Assembly: GCA_009841255.1 (NCBI GenBank)
Contig: VXMD01000072.1
Span: forward strand, 26,993 to 90,992
Source: Candidatus Poribacteria bacterium
Lineage (GTDB): Bacteria; Poribacteria; WGA-4E; WGA-3G
Length of the DNA: 64,000 nt
Reading direction: 5' to 3'
Shown: positions 34,386 through 42,608 of the stretch, in pieces
How positions within the stretch are numbered: the first letter of the stretch is position 1
Layout: each line of letters opens with the position of its first letter
The notes under the pieces: generated by a model
Database searches by the model: none
Told to the model about the DNA's origin: nothing
What the model saw: only the letters and a program-made list of their open reading frames with translations
Program-made: the position numbers and the translations under genes

Positions 34386-35177
34386 ATGCGTTTAATGTTG
34401 TATTTATTTGCCGTTGCCCTTCTAATGGTGGGCAGCGCGTTTAACACACACGCCACGGTCACAGATGACGGCTTAATCCTTTACTTCAGTTTCGATGACG
34501 CGACAAATGGCACAGTTATGGATGAAACAGGCGGCGGAAATGATGGTGTAATTGATGGCGCAGAAATTGCTACGGATGAAAAAGTCTACGGCAATGGATC
34601 GTTGTTATGCGATGACGGGAATGACAGTGTGTCGGTCGATTCTTTTCCGGCATTAGAAGAATATACGGACAACTCCTATCTCTTCTGGCTCAATTTCACC
34701 GATGTGAATTCCGGTGCTTGGAATCAAATTATAGCAAAAAAGGCACCCGGTTCTGACCGGTCTCCGGGGATATGGACCTGTAACCGTGCACCGCTGTACA
34801 TCCACTATCGGTTTAATCCCGGTAACGCCGGCACACTCTGTGCGGGTCCTGAGGGGGAAGATGACGAGTTTACGGTCGGTGACTGGTATCACGTCGCAGG
34901 TGTCAAAGAGGGTGACAAGTTGAGATTCTATGTAGATGGGGAAGAAGTTGTGGAACAAACGGTTCCGGCGAGTCACGCGCAAGGTGCGGAAAAACTCTAT
35001 ATCGGTAAAACGGGTTACGCCTCTGCGCTCTTCTACATTGATGACCTTTATGTCTACGATAGAGCCGTCAGCGCCGATGAGGTAGAAATTATCAAGGAAG
35101 GCGGTCTGCTCACGCCTGTCGAACCGCAAGACAAACTTGCCACGACGTGGGGACAGTTGAAAACGCGTCGTGATTAA
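34386..35177 (+). CDS. Secreted LamG domain protein, copy C
   Basis: A 263-residue protein with a Sec signal peptide (RLMLYLFAVALLMVGS, cleaved near THA) and one LamG domain (GLILYFSFDD, DETGGGNDG, SYLFWLNFTD, AQGAEKLYIG, IDDLYVYDRAVS), ending PVEPQDKLATTWGQLKTRRD. It is the closest relative of copy D and more distant from A and B. AGGT lies six bases before the ATG. Its transcript would carry a roughly 400-nt structured leader that copy D lacks, so its translation may be regulated or the leader may be processed off. Role inferred as extracellular glycan binding. Confidence 0.85.
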   Translation: MRLMLYLFAVALLMVGSAFNTHATVTDDGLILYFSFDDATNGTVMDETGGGNDGVIDGAEIATDEKVYGNGSLLCDDGNDSVSVDSFPALEEYTDNSYLFWLNFTDVNSGAWNQIIAKKAPGSDRSPGIWTCNRAPLYIHYRFNPGNAGTLCAGPEGEDDEFTVGDWYHVAGVKEGDKLRFYVDGEEVVEQTVPASHAQGAEKLYIGKTGYASALFYIDDLYVYDRAVSADEVEIIKEGGLLTPVEPQDKLATTWGQLKTRRD

Positions 35178-35195
35178 TTTCATACCACAAAATGC

Positions 35196-35217
35196 GGGAC
35201 GGCTCTTATGTCGTCCC
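35196..35217 (+). terminator. Hairpin after LamG copy C
   Basis: GGGACG (35196-35201) pairs with CGTCCC (35212-35217). The same stem follows LamG copy D, showing that the duplication included this 3' hairpin. There is no long T-run, so it may be a weak terminator or a 3' protective hairpin. Confidence 0.45.
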
Positions 35218-35354
35218 ACATCCATTCTACAAGGTTGAAGACGGTTGATAGACAGACGCTTTTCCTGCAAATCCTAAACTCCTGTCCATTCTGATTCTAA
35301 CAGCTATTCCGCGCTTTTGCCAAAATCTTTACACATCCCAGCCACAGATTTTTC

Positions 35355-35384
35355 TTGACATATTTAAGTGTTTTCGTGTATCAT
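35355..35384 (+). promoter_or_regulatory. Sigma70-type promoter of LamG copy D
   Basis: TTGACA at 35355-35360, 18-base spacer, TATCAT at 35379-35384. It is a near copy of the promoter at 33906-33935. The leader from here to the start codon is only about 80 bases. Confidence 0.7.
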
Positions 35385-35465
35385 ATTCCCACGAGTTAAA
35401 ACGTGGTCTTTTTTTGAAGATTCACATAGTATGTTGACTTTGTTTCAGACATGAGGAGGTTACTC

Positions 35466-36257
35466 ATGCGTTTGGTTATGTATGTACTCACCGTTGCCCT
35501 ATTCGTAATAGGCAGCGCACTCACCACAGATGCCGCGAATGTCACAGATAAAGGGTTAATCCTTTACTTCAGTTTCGATGAAGCGAAAGGTGGAAAACTT
35601 GTAGATGAAACCGGTGGCGGAAATGATGGTAAAGTCGTTGATGGGGGGTCGATTGACAAAAATAAAGGGAAGTACAAAGGCGCGATGTTATTTGAAAAAG
35701 GCGCGCACAGTGTGACAGTCGATTCCTTCAAAGAATTAGAAGATTATACGGACAACTCCTATCTCTTCTGGCTCAACTTTACGGATCCGAACTCCGGTGG
35801 CTGGGATCAAATTATTGCGAAAAAAGCACCCGGTTCTGACCGTTCACCCGGTATATGGACCTGTAACCGTGTGCCCCTGCATATCCACTATCGGTTTAAT
35901 CCCGGTAACGCCGGCACGCACTGTGCAGGTCCCGATGGAGAGAACGACACATTTGATGAGAATAAATGGTATCACATTGCAGGTGTCAAAGAGAAGGCCG
36001 AGTTGAAGTTTTATGTTGATGGAAAAGAAGTTGTGAAGATAGCTGTTCCGAAGGACCACGCCCAAGGAGCAGAGAAACTTTATATCGGTAGAACGGGTTA
36101 TAACGCCGCGAAGTTCTGGATCGACGATCTCTACGTCTACGACAGAGCCGTCAGTGCTAAAGAGGTTACAGAGATTATGGACGGTAAACTACTTCCTGTT
36201 GAACCTGCGGACAAACTTGCCGCTACGTGGGGGCAACTGAAAAAGCGTCGTGACTAA
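35466..36257 (+). CDS. Secreted LamG domain protein, copy D
   Basis: A 263-residue paralogue of copy C with signal peptide (RLVMYVLTVALFVIGSALTT, cleaved near TDA), one LamG domain and the PVEPADKLAATWGQLKKRRD tail. ATG 35466 is chosen because GAGGAGG is six bases upstream; the earlier in-frame ATG at 35451 overlaps that ribosome site. The mature domain is more basic (many Lys) than copy C. It forms a tandem pair with copy C, each with its own promoter and 3' hairpin. Confidence 0.87.
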   Translation: MRLVMYVLTVALFVIGSALTTDAANVTDKGLILYFSFDEAKGGKLVDETGGGNDGKVVDGGSIDKNKGKYKGAMLFEKGAHSVTVDSFKELEDYTDNSYLFWLNFTDPNSGGWDQIIAKKAPGSDRSPGIWTCNRVPLHIHYRFNPGNAGTHCAGPDGENDTFDENKWYHIAGVKEKAELKFYVDGKEVVKIAVPKDHAQGAEKLYIGRTGYNAAKFWIDDLYVYDRAVSAKEVTEIMDGKLLPVEPADKLAATWGQLKKRRD

Positions 36258-36276
36258 TTTCATCCCCTGAAGTGTT

Positions 36277-36298
36277 GGGACGGCTTCCGCGTCGTCCC
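36277..36298 (+). terminator. Hairpin after LamG copy D
   Basis: GGGACG (36277-36282) pairs with CGTCCC (36293-36298), extended by GTG/CAC outside one mismatch. Counterpart of the hairpin at 35196-35217. Confidence 0.45.
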
Positions 36299-36320
36299 AC
36301 ACCTATTCTCTCATCCGCGT

Positions 36321-37679
36321 ATGTTTACGCATCACTACCGTCTATTCCCCATAGTGAAAACTTTAATCACCTGTTTTGTCCTGTTCATTTCGCTTTCATC
36401 TATACAAGGGTGGTGCGATACTGAAGGAGCGCTGAACAGTAGGTTTGAACGCGGTGTACACTACCTTGCCCGGGAGCAGTATGGTCTGGCACTCGCCGAA
36501 TTTCAGAGCATCCGACAAGAATTTTCGACATCAGAGAACGTTGAGAGTCTCGCCGAATGCTATATCGGTATTGTCTATCAGGAGTTGAACAGTTTAAGCG
36601 CGGCGGTATCGGCGTATCAGAGGGCTTTGGCGCTGACTGCACCGTCGGATGTGCATGGAACCGCGCACCTTCATTTGGGCATTGTCTATAAAACACAAGG
36701 CGAATTGATGCTCGCTGAAAACCATCTCGGACAAGCACTCGCCCTGTTGCCTGAAATTGCGGAGGTCCACATCCATCTCGGCGATGTGTACGTGTTGCAA
36801 CACCGATTGAACGCGGCTGAAAATGCTTATCGTGCGGGTATCCGCTTAAATCCTGACCATACTGAGTCCTATTACGGGTTGGGCAGGGTATCAGAACTGC
36901 AGAATCGTCTGCAACAGGCGATGGAATACTACGATGCGGCGCTCGTGCGCAATCAATATCTATCACAGGCACATTATCGGCGTGCCCTTACCTATCGGCG
37001 GCTTGGAAACAGTGAACAAGCAACGGCTGCCATGGCACAGTTTCGACACTTGAAAACTTACGAGGACACGGTCCATGAGTATCGGGAAGCACTCTATCTA
37101 AATCCGAATCTCCCGATGCTGTATATCAAATTGGGAGAACTTCACGAAGCCTATAGTAATTTCGCTGCAGCGGTTCGGATTTATGAAACTGCGACACAGG
37201 TGCATCCCTCTTACGTGCCGGCGCACATTCATCTCGGTGAGGTCTTCATCAAACAGCGAGCTTTTGAAAAAGCGGCATCGGCGTATCAGAGATCCACAGA
37301 AATTGCGCCAGACGACCCACAGACCTGGTTGAAGTTAGGTGTCATCTATATCAACCAGCAACGGTTTGAACCAGCGATTGCAGCGTTCAAGCGTGCAATT
37401 GGTATAGATAACACAGTGGCAGAAGCATATAATAACTTGGCGCGCCTTTATGCGGGCCTCGGTGAAGAGAGGCAACAGGCAATTGACTTAGCGAAGCGTG
37501 CTGTCTCCTTAGAACCAACTGCGCGACACTACGATACGCTCGCATACACCTACTACCGCAACACACAATATGCAGAAGCTTTGGAAGCGATTCACCGAGC
37601 CATTGCTCTCGCACCAGATACAGGCGCATATAAAAAACTACTCTTGGAAATTCAAGCGGCGCAAAAGGAGAATAGATGA
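36321..37679 (+). CDS. Exported TPR repeat protein
   Basis: The 452-residue protein has an N-terminal hydrophobic signal (LITCFVLFISLSSIQGWC) and then ten or more tetratricopeptide repeats, e.g. AHLHLGIVYKTQGELMLAENHLGQAL, AHIHLGEVFIKQRAFEKAASAYQRS, AYNNLARLYAGLGEERQQAIDLAKRA. It is probably periplasmic, either free or held by an uncleaved signal. TPR arrays act as protein-binding scaffolds; the partner is unknown. Its stop overlaps the next start as ATGA, so it is translationally coupled to a TIM-barrel isomerase. Confidence 0.87.
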   Translation: MFTHHYRLFPIVKTLITCFVLFISLSSIQGWCDTEGALNSRFERGVHYLAREQYGLALAEFQSIRQEFSTSENVESLAECYIGIVYQELNSLSAAVSAYQRALALTAPSDVHGTAHLHLGIVYKTQGELMLAENHLGQALALLPEIAEVHIHLGDVYVLQHRLNAAENAYRAGIRLNPDHTESYYGLGRVSELQNRLQQAMEYYDAALVRNQYLSQAHYRRALTYRRLGNSEQATAAMAQFRHLKTYEDTVHEYREALYLNPNLPMLYIKLGELHEAYSNFAAAVRIYETATQVHPSYVPAHIHLGEVFIKQRAFEKAASAYQRSTEIAPDDPQTWLKLGVIYINQQRFEPAIAAFKRAIGIDNTVAEAYNNLARLYAGLGEERQQAIDLAKRAVSLEPTARHYDTLAYTYYRNTQYAEALEAIHRAIALAPDTGAYKKLLLEIQAAQKENR

Positions 37680-38464
37680 AAAAAGGAATATGTATTGGGT
37701 CATTACCGGGCAACTCGACGGAGGCGCGATTTAAACTCGCAAAAGAAGCCGGTTTTGACGGTGTGGAAATTAACACCCTCACGGATCGTGCCGAGCGGTC
37801 CGAGACAAAGGAGATTGCAACACAACATCAATTGGAAGTGTTCAGTGTGATGAATAGCAAACACTGGTCATGTCCACTTTCCGATGCCGAGGACGCCGTT
37901 CGTGCTGAATCACGTGAAGGAATGCTGGATTCCATAGCGACCGCAACAGTTGTCGGTGCAGATGCGGTGTTACTGGTTCCCGCTGTTGTCAATGAAGCGA
38001 CTCACTACGAAGCGGCGTATGAACGTTCACAGGCAGAAATCCGCAAACTGATGCCAGAAGCGACAGAAAAAGGTATCACGATCGCTATTGAGAACGTTTG
38101 GAATAAATTTCTACTCAGCCCGATGGAATTTTCACAGTATCTGGATGAATTTGAGGATGAGACCGTAACAGCCTATTTTGACGTCGGTAATATTGTGCTG
38201 TACGGGTATCCGCAACACTGGATCCGCTCTCTTGGTAGTCGTATTTCTAAAGTGCATATCAAAGGTTTCAATGCAAACGAAAGTCGATTCACATATCTGA
38301 TTGAAGACTGCACAATCGATTGGAACGCTGTCATGGCAGCGCTTGAAGATATCGGATATGACGACTACATGACTGCAGAACTCCCTGTTGACGGAGACAA
38401 TCCGGAGGGCAGGGTGCACAGTATCAGCGATGATATGGACAGGATTATTGCTGGGAACGTTTGA
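37676..38464 (+). CDS. Sugar phosphate isomerase/epimerase family TIM barrel
   Basis: A 262-residue xylose-isomerase-like (AP endonuclease 2 fold) protein. Metal-binding acids typical of the family appear in ITIAIENVWNKF (Glu), AYFDVGNIV (Asp), KVHIKGF (His) and MTAELPVDGD (Glu). Relatives include hydroxypyruvate isomerase and L-ribulose/xylulose 5-phosphate 3-epimerases; substrate is unknown. It overlaps the TPR gene by four bases and is followed 66 bases later by nagB, so it may join amino-sugar or uronate breakdown. Confidence 0.85.
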   Translation: MKKGICIGSLPGNSTEARFKLAKEAGFDGVEINTLTDRAERSETKEIATQHQLEVFSVMNSKHWSCPLSDAEDAVRAESREGMLDSIATATVVGADAVLLVPAVVNEATHYEAAYERSQAEIRKLMPEATEKGITIAIENVWNKFLLSPMEFSQYLDEFEDETVTAYFDVGNIVLYGYPQHWIRSLGSRISKVHIKGFNANESRFTYLIEDCTIDWNAVMAALEDIGYDDYMTAELPVDGDNPEGRVHSISDDMDRIIAGNV

Positions 38465-38482
38465 CAAAATTACGCATAGACA

Positions 38483-38504
38483 GGCGAGGTTGGGAAACCG
38501 CGCC
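38483..38504. repeat. GGCGAGGTT hairpin repeat
   Basis: GGCGAGGTT pairs with AAACCGCGCC with one mismatch and a four-base loop, followed by CCAACGA as in the related hairpin at 19565-19615. It lies between the TIM-barrel gene and nagB. Confidence 0.5.
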
Positions 38505-38530
38505 AACGATTGACGGGCATTTTAAAATAA

Positions 38531-39322
38531 ATGGAAGTTATTATTCAACCGACTTATGCGCAGCTTGTAGCGGTTTCAGCGGATATTATCCGGGATGCGC
38601 TCCTAAAGAAGCCAAACCTCGTTTTGGGACTTGCTACGGGGTCCACGCCGATTGGGCTGTATGAAGCCTTGGCGCGGATGCACGAGACAGAGGGACTCGA
38701 TTTCTCAGCCGTAACGACTTTTAACTTGGATGAGTACGTCGGGATTCCACGGAACCATCCGTATAGTTACCATACCTTCATGGCTACCCATTTTTTTACC
38801 GCTGTTAATATCCGTGCCGAGAATTGCCATATCCCTCAGAGTACGGCTGTAGCGCACGAGGAATTTTGTGAGCAGTACGAAGCGGCAATTGTAAACGCGG
38901 GTGGCATCGATATCCAAGTGCTCGGTATTGGAAAAGATGGGCACATCGGTTTCAATGAACCGAGTTCATCTCTGGGGTCTCGGACTCGCATCAAAACGTT
39001 GACGCAGAGCACACTGGAGGCAAACGCGCCGCATTTCGGGGGCACCGTGGATGCAGTGCCCAAAATGGCGATTACCATGGGGGTAGGCACAATCATGGAA
39101 GCAAGACGGTGCATGCTGCTAGCAACGGGTGGATCTAAAGCGGAGGCGATTGCCAACGCCGTGGAGGGACCTATCACAGCGGAGGTGCCAGCATCGGTGT
39201 TACAGATGCATCCCCGAACGGTCGTCATCATTGATGAGGCAGCGGCTTCGCAATTGAAACGCGCAGACTATTATAAACAGGTTTATGCGAACAAGCAGGA
39301 ACTGTTGTCTGAAGGGTACTAA
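38531..39322 (+). CDS. nagB: Glucosamine-6-phosphate deaminase
   Basis: A 263-residue NagB with LGLATGSTPIGLYEAL (phosphate loop), TTFNLDEYVGI (Asp), GIGKDGHIGFNEP (catalytic Asp, His, Glu) and the C-terminal RADYYKQV. It converts glucosamine-6-phosphate to fructose-6-phosphate and ammonia, linking amino-sugar breakdown to glycolysis. Length and motif order match E. coli NagB. No nagA is adjacent. The start has no strong Shine-Dalgarno but is fixed by the family N-terminus. Confidence 0.96.
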   Translation: MEVIIQPTYAQLVAVSADIIRDALLKKPNLVLGLATGSTPIGLYEALARMHETEGLDFSAVTTFNLDEYVGIPRNHPYSYHTFMATHFFTAVNIRAENCHIPQSTAVAHEEFCEQYEAAIVNAGGIDIQVLGIGKDGHIGFNEPSSSLGSRTRIKTLTQSTLEANAPHFGGTVDAVPKMAITMGVGTIMEARRCMLLATGGSKAEAIANAVEGPITAEVPASVLQMHPRTVVIIDEAAASQLKRADYYKQVYANKQELLSEGY

Positions 39323-39396
39323 ATTTCTGCTGCGTTCAATTGATAAACTTGGATAGTTCAGATAAGCGTGTGGAGAATAGGACCTCGCAACGCTTC

Positions 39397-40839
39397 TTAT
39401 GCGTCGGACAGACCGTATTCTTTTGATTTCCGTTGGATGGTTCTGCGGCTCACTTTGAGAATTTCTGCGGCTTTTGCCTTGTTGTTGTCCACGGATTCGA
39501 GAGTTGCGCGCAGTGCCTCCCGGTTAATTTCATCAAGCGACATGCCGACTTCTACATTTAAACGTTGGCCCCCGTTATTCACACCGGTTTGCCAGACATC
39601 AGGCACTGTAGGGGCTGGGTAACCCAGCCCGTACTTTGAAAACTCTGTTCCTGTTGCGTTGAGAATGCGTTCGGGCAGATGAATTTGCTGGATTGTCGAT
39701 TGGTTGGACATAACAACCACACCCTCGATACAGTTTTTCAATTCGCGGACGTTTCCGGGCCAGTCGTATTTCATCAATGTCCTAACAGCTTCTGGTGTGA
39801 TCGTTATTGGGGATTTACTGTTCTGTCGGCTAAACTCTTCGAGGAAGTCTTTAACCAGCAACGGAACATCTTCAATGCGTTCCTGAAGTGTTGGCAGGTA
39901 GATAGGCACTACGTTAAGTCGATCATAAAGATCTGGGAGGAATTCTCGCCTGCTGCAAGCGGCTTCCAAATCGTGGTTTGTGGCACACACAACACGGACA
40001 TCCACCTGAATTGTCTTGTCCCCACCGACCCGTTCAAATTCGCGTTCTTCGAGGACCCGCAAAAGGCGTGCTTGATTGGATAGGCTGAGTTGTGAGACCT
40101 CGTCAAGGAAGAGGGTACCGCCATGTGCGAGTTCGAATCTCCCAATGCGTTGATGATACGCCCCACTAAACGCGCCACGCTCATGCCCAAAGAGTTCAGA
40201 TTCTGCGAGGTTTTCGTTTAGCGTTGCACAATTAAAGGCGATGAGCGAGCCGCGCCGTAAACTTCGATGATGAATTGCACGCGCAACGAGTTCTTTGCCT
40301 GTCCCCCGAGCGCCGTATATCATCACAGTTGCTTTTGTCGGTGCGATCTGCGTAATCATATCGCGGATTTTCGTGATCTGCGGAGACTTCCCTGTCAGGC
40401 GGCGTAATCCTTCTTTCTCATCTATTTGTGATTGTAATTGCCGATTCTCAAAAGCGAGGCGTTGGTTTTCGAGGATCCGCTGCAGAAGTGCCGCTAGGTG
40501 AACAGGATTCACTGGTTTCGGTAGGAAGAAGGTGTCTTTATATGCCAGCATCGCTTTGATACCGATATCGGTTTCCAGAATGTTAGGCTCTGTAATAAAT
40601 ATTACACCGACATCAGGTTGATGCTGTGCCGCCGCATCGAGGAGTGTCAATCCATCAATCCGTTCCGCTCTCAATTGTGCGATGAGAATATCTACCTTGA
40701 GGTGCTCAATATGATGGAACGCTTGATACATATTCCGTGTCACGACAAGATGTAACCCTTGACCGGCAAGTGTTTCACAAACCAGTTCTCGTTCAGTCCT
40801 GTCGGCATCTACAATAAGCACCGTTTTTTGCGTGTTCAT
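39397..40839 (-). CDS. NtrC-family sigma54 activator with non-phosphorylatable receiver
   Basis: The 480-residue regulator has a receiver domain (1-120), an AAA+ sigma54-interaction domain (about 150-385) and a Fis-type helix-turn-helix (NKAKAAEILKVSRRTIQRKSKEYG, 450-475). Walker A is GARGTGKE, the sigma54 loop reads GAFSGA instead of GAFTGA, and Walker B is GGTLFLDE. In the receiver the usual phosphoacceptor Asp is Gln55 (DILIAQLRAERIDG), though the acidic pocket Asp (VDADR), Thr and Lys (FLPKP) remain. So control by phosphotransfer seems lost, and activation may be constitutive or by another signal. No histidine kinase is adjacent. It is convergent with nagB. Targets are unknown. Confidence 0.92.
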   Translation of the reverse strand: MNTQKTVLIVDADRTERELVCETLAGQGLHLVVTRNMYQAFHHIEHLKVDILIAQLRAERIDGLTLLDAAAQHQPDVGVIFITEPNILETDIGIKAMLAYKDTFFLPKPVNPVHLAALLQRILENQRLAFENRQLQSQIDEKEGLRRLTGKSPQITKIRDMITQIAPTKATVMIYGARGTGKELVARAIHHRSLRRGSLIAFNCATLNENLAESELFGHERGAFSGAYHQRIGRFELAHGGTLFLDEVSQLSLSNQARLLRVLEEREFERVGGDKTIQVDVRVVCATNHDLEAACSRREFLPDLYDRLNVVPIYLPTLQERIEDVPLLVKDFLEEFSRQNSKSPITITPEAVRTLMKYDWPGNVRELKNCIEGVVVMSNQSTIQQIHLPERILNATGTEFSKYGLGYPAPTVPDVWQTGVNNGGQRLNVEVGMSLDEINREALRATLESVDNNKAKAAEILKVSRRTIQRKSKEYGLSDA

Positions 40840-41008
40840 AGTTGGAGCACCTTTTAAAATATTCTCAATTTTCCACTCAAGGTATTTTAATTAGAAAAAA
40901 ATATTTGTTTAAAATTTTGAATTCAGGTAAACTATTAGAATCATAATATACGATAAAATGGTAACATTTGATACGAAGAATTTTATTTGCCCTTTTTCGG
41001 AGGAATGA

Positions 41009-41656
41009 ATGGACAAAAAGCTCAGCTCACTGTATAGACTTGGTGGGCTCACGGGTGGCTTAAGTGGCTTTCTCATGCTTACATCAAGTCTGTGGTTTAT
41101 TTTTGGTTTATCGACGCTTTCTTCACTCCCATCAACAGAACAGCTTGAACTCATGGGAAGAATCGGGGTTTATCACGGAATCGGGGTTGTTTCGACCATT
41201 TTGCTTGTACCCACGCTATTGGCTGGGTATGGTTTACTTTCTTCAGACGCTGGTTCACGAAGTACTCTGGGCGCAAGCTTCGCTATTCCTTGGCTTGTCA
41301 TAGAATTGATAGCCCATTGTTCACAAACTGCTCCGTTAAACTCGCTATCTGAACTTGCGGGCGAATCGACGACTGCAACAATTGGTACGTCGCTCTACGC
41401 ACTGTGGGCGGAGTGGGGCGAAGCCCTCTTCATGACAGGTGCGTTCCTCTGTGCGCTTTTATCAATTTGCTACGGGTCCGCGTTCCTCTCATGGGGAAAT
41501 CCGATTGCGGGTTATCTGTTCCTTGTTTCAGTGGTCGCTTTCCCAATAGGCATTTTTTTAGACTTCGGGGTACAATTGCATGTGCTCATCCGAGGCATCG
41601 CGTTCCTATTCTTGGGAGGGATCCTGATACAGGCACCGTATGAAGACGAGATATAG
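41009..41656 (+). CDS. Hypothetical integral membrane protein
   Basis: A 215-residue protein with about six transmembrane helices (roughly residues 10-32, 55-78, 88-105, 135-155, 165-185 and 188-205). GGAGG is close upstream of the ATG. No recognised family; general composition resembles DUF4386-like membrane proteins but I cannot confirm this. The AT-rich 170 bases upstream separate it from the divergent regulator gene, so the NtrC-like protein may or may not control it. Confidence 0.7.
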   Translation: MDKKLSSLYRLGGLTGGLSGFLMLTSSLWFIFGLSTLSSLPSTEQLELMGRIGVYHGIGVVSTILLVPTLLAGYGLLSSDAGSRSTLGASFAIPWLVIELIAHCSQTAPLNSLSELAGESTTATIGTSLYALWAEWGEALFMTGAFLCALLSICYGSAFLSWGNPIAGYLFLVSVVAFPIGIFLDFGVQLHVLIRGIAFLFLGGILIQAPYEDEI

Positions 41657-41713
41657 TGGACACTGGTATGAAACTATAGCCACTGTACAGTAAAAGTTGT
41701 AATACACCTTACC

Positions 41714-42481
41714 CTATTCCTCGTCCTCATTTAGCAATCTCTCCAACTCTGCCAAAATATCTTCTTCATCGCTTTCTGCCTCGGTGGCGTCTGCATCGAG
41801 TGTCTCCAAATCGGATCGGAATTCTATAAGGTTGCTGAGATACCGTTCACGCGTAATATTTTCTGCCTCACCGTGTTCCTCGCGTAAACATTCGCCACAG
41901 AACTCCCCGATCTGTTGAATTCCAGCGTCAATATGTTGCAATGCTGTCGCTGTATCATCCGCTTCCAAGCTTAATTCTGCCTTGGCGATACTGTGCATCA
42001 TGAGCATATAACCTTTATACTGGTAACTCCGCCAAGCGATTTCGGATGGCGCACAGTCGCGTGCCAAATTTGTTACTGCCAGATTCATAGCAGTATCGCG
42101 CTGGACATCTTCCCACCGTTTGATGCCCGCAAATAGGAGATAACGGGTATACCGATGAAAAGATTCCTCAAAAAGGGTTTCCCATTCCTCCGCCTCCAAT
42201 TGAAAACCCTCGCGGGTCCCGTGCTGTTCTTCATATTCTCGCACCTTTGCGAAGAAGTAATCGTAATAGGAATCTACACCGTGTGGACGCATACCATCGG
42301 GTCGACCGGTCGCGTAAATGCGCGAGATAGTGAAGGCATTGGGTTGTACAACGACTACTTCTCTACCATCTTCAATTTGCAAAACACTCACAGGACGGTC
42401 CACATCAAGGTTGAGCGACTCAAGGATTCGATCGAACGTTTGAACCCACCGGGTGTTTCTTTGTATAGAATCGTTCGCCAT
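41714..42481 (-). CDS. Acidic hypothetical protein
   Basis: A 255-residue soluble protein, strongly acidic at the C-terminus (LAELERLLNEDEE). Features seen are a LQIEDGREVVVVQPNAF segment near the N-terminus with predicted beta strands, HGVDSYYDYFFAKVREYEEQHG, a helical middle (SYQYKGYMLMMHSIAKAELSLEADD) and C-x-x-C (GECLR preceded by FCGEC). The helical AxxHIDxGIxxIGEF region resembles a UVR/clpX-associated style helical hairpin but no family can be named. AAGGA precedes the ATG. It is downstream of the carAB operon only in the sense of map position; its own unit is separate. Confidence 0.7.
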   Translation of the reverse strand: MANDSIQRNTRWVQTFDRILESLNLDVDRPVSVLQIEDGREVVVVQPNAFTISRIYATGRPDGMRPHGVDSYYDYFFAKVREYEEQHGTREGFQLEAEEWETLFEESFHRYTRYLLFAGIKRWEDVQRDTAMNLAVTNLARDCAPSEIAWRSYQYKGYMLMMHSIAKAELSLEADDTATALQHIDAGIQQIGEFCGECLREEHGEAENITRERYLSNLIEFRSDLETLDADATEAESDEEDILAELERLLNEDEE

Positions 42482-42608
42482 TTATATATTCCTTTATGGG
42501 TTGTCAGTTTTATCGGCTATCAGTTGTCAGATGTCAGGATTAGTAAAGAGGCGTTTGGTATCAACAAAATCTCTTAACTGAAAACCGTTAACTGTTAACT
42601 GACAACTA

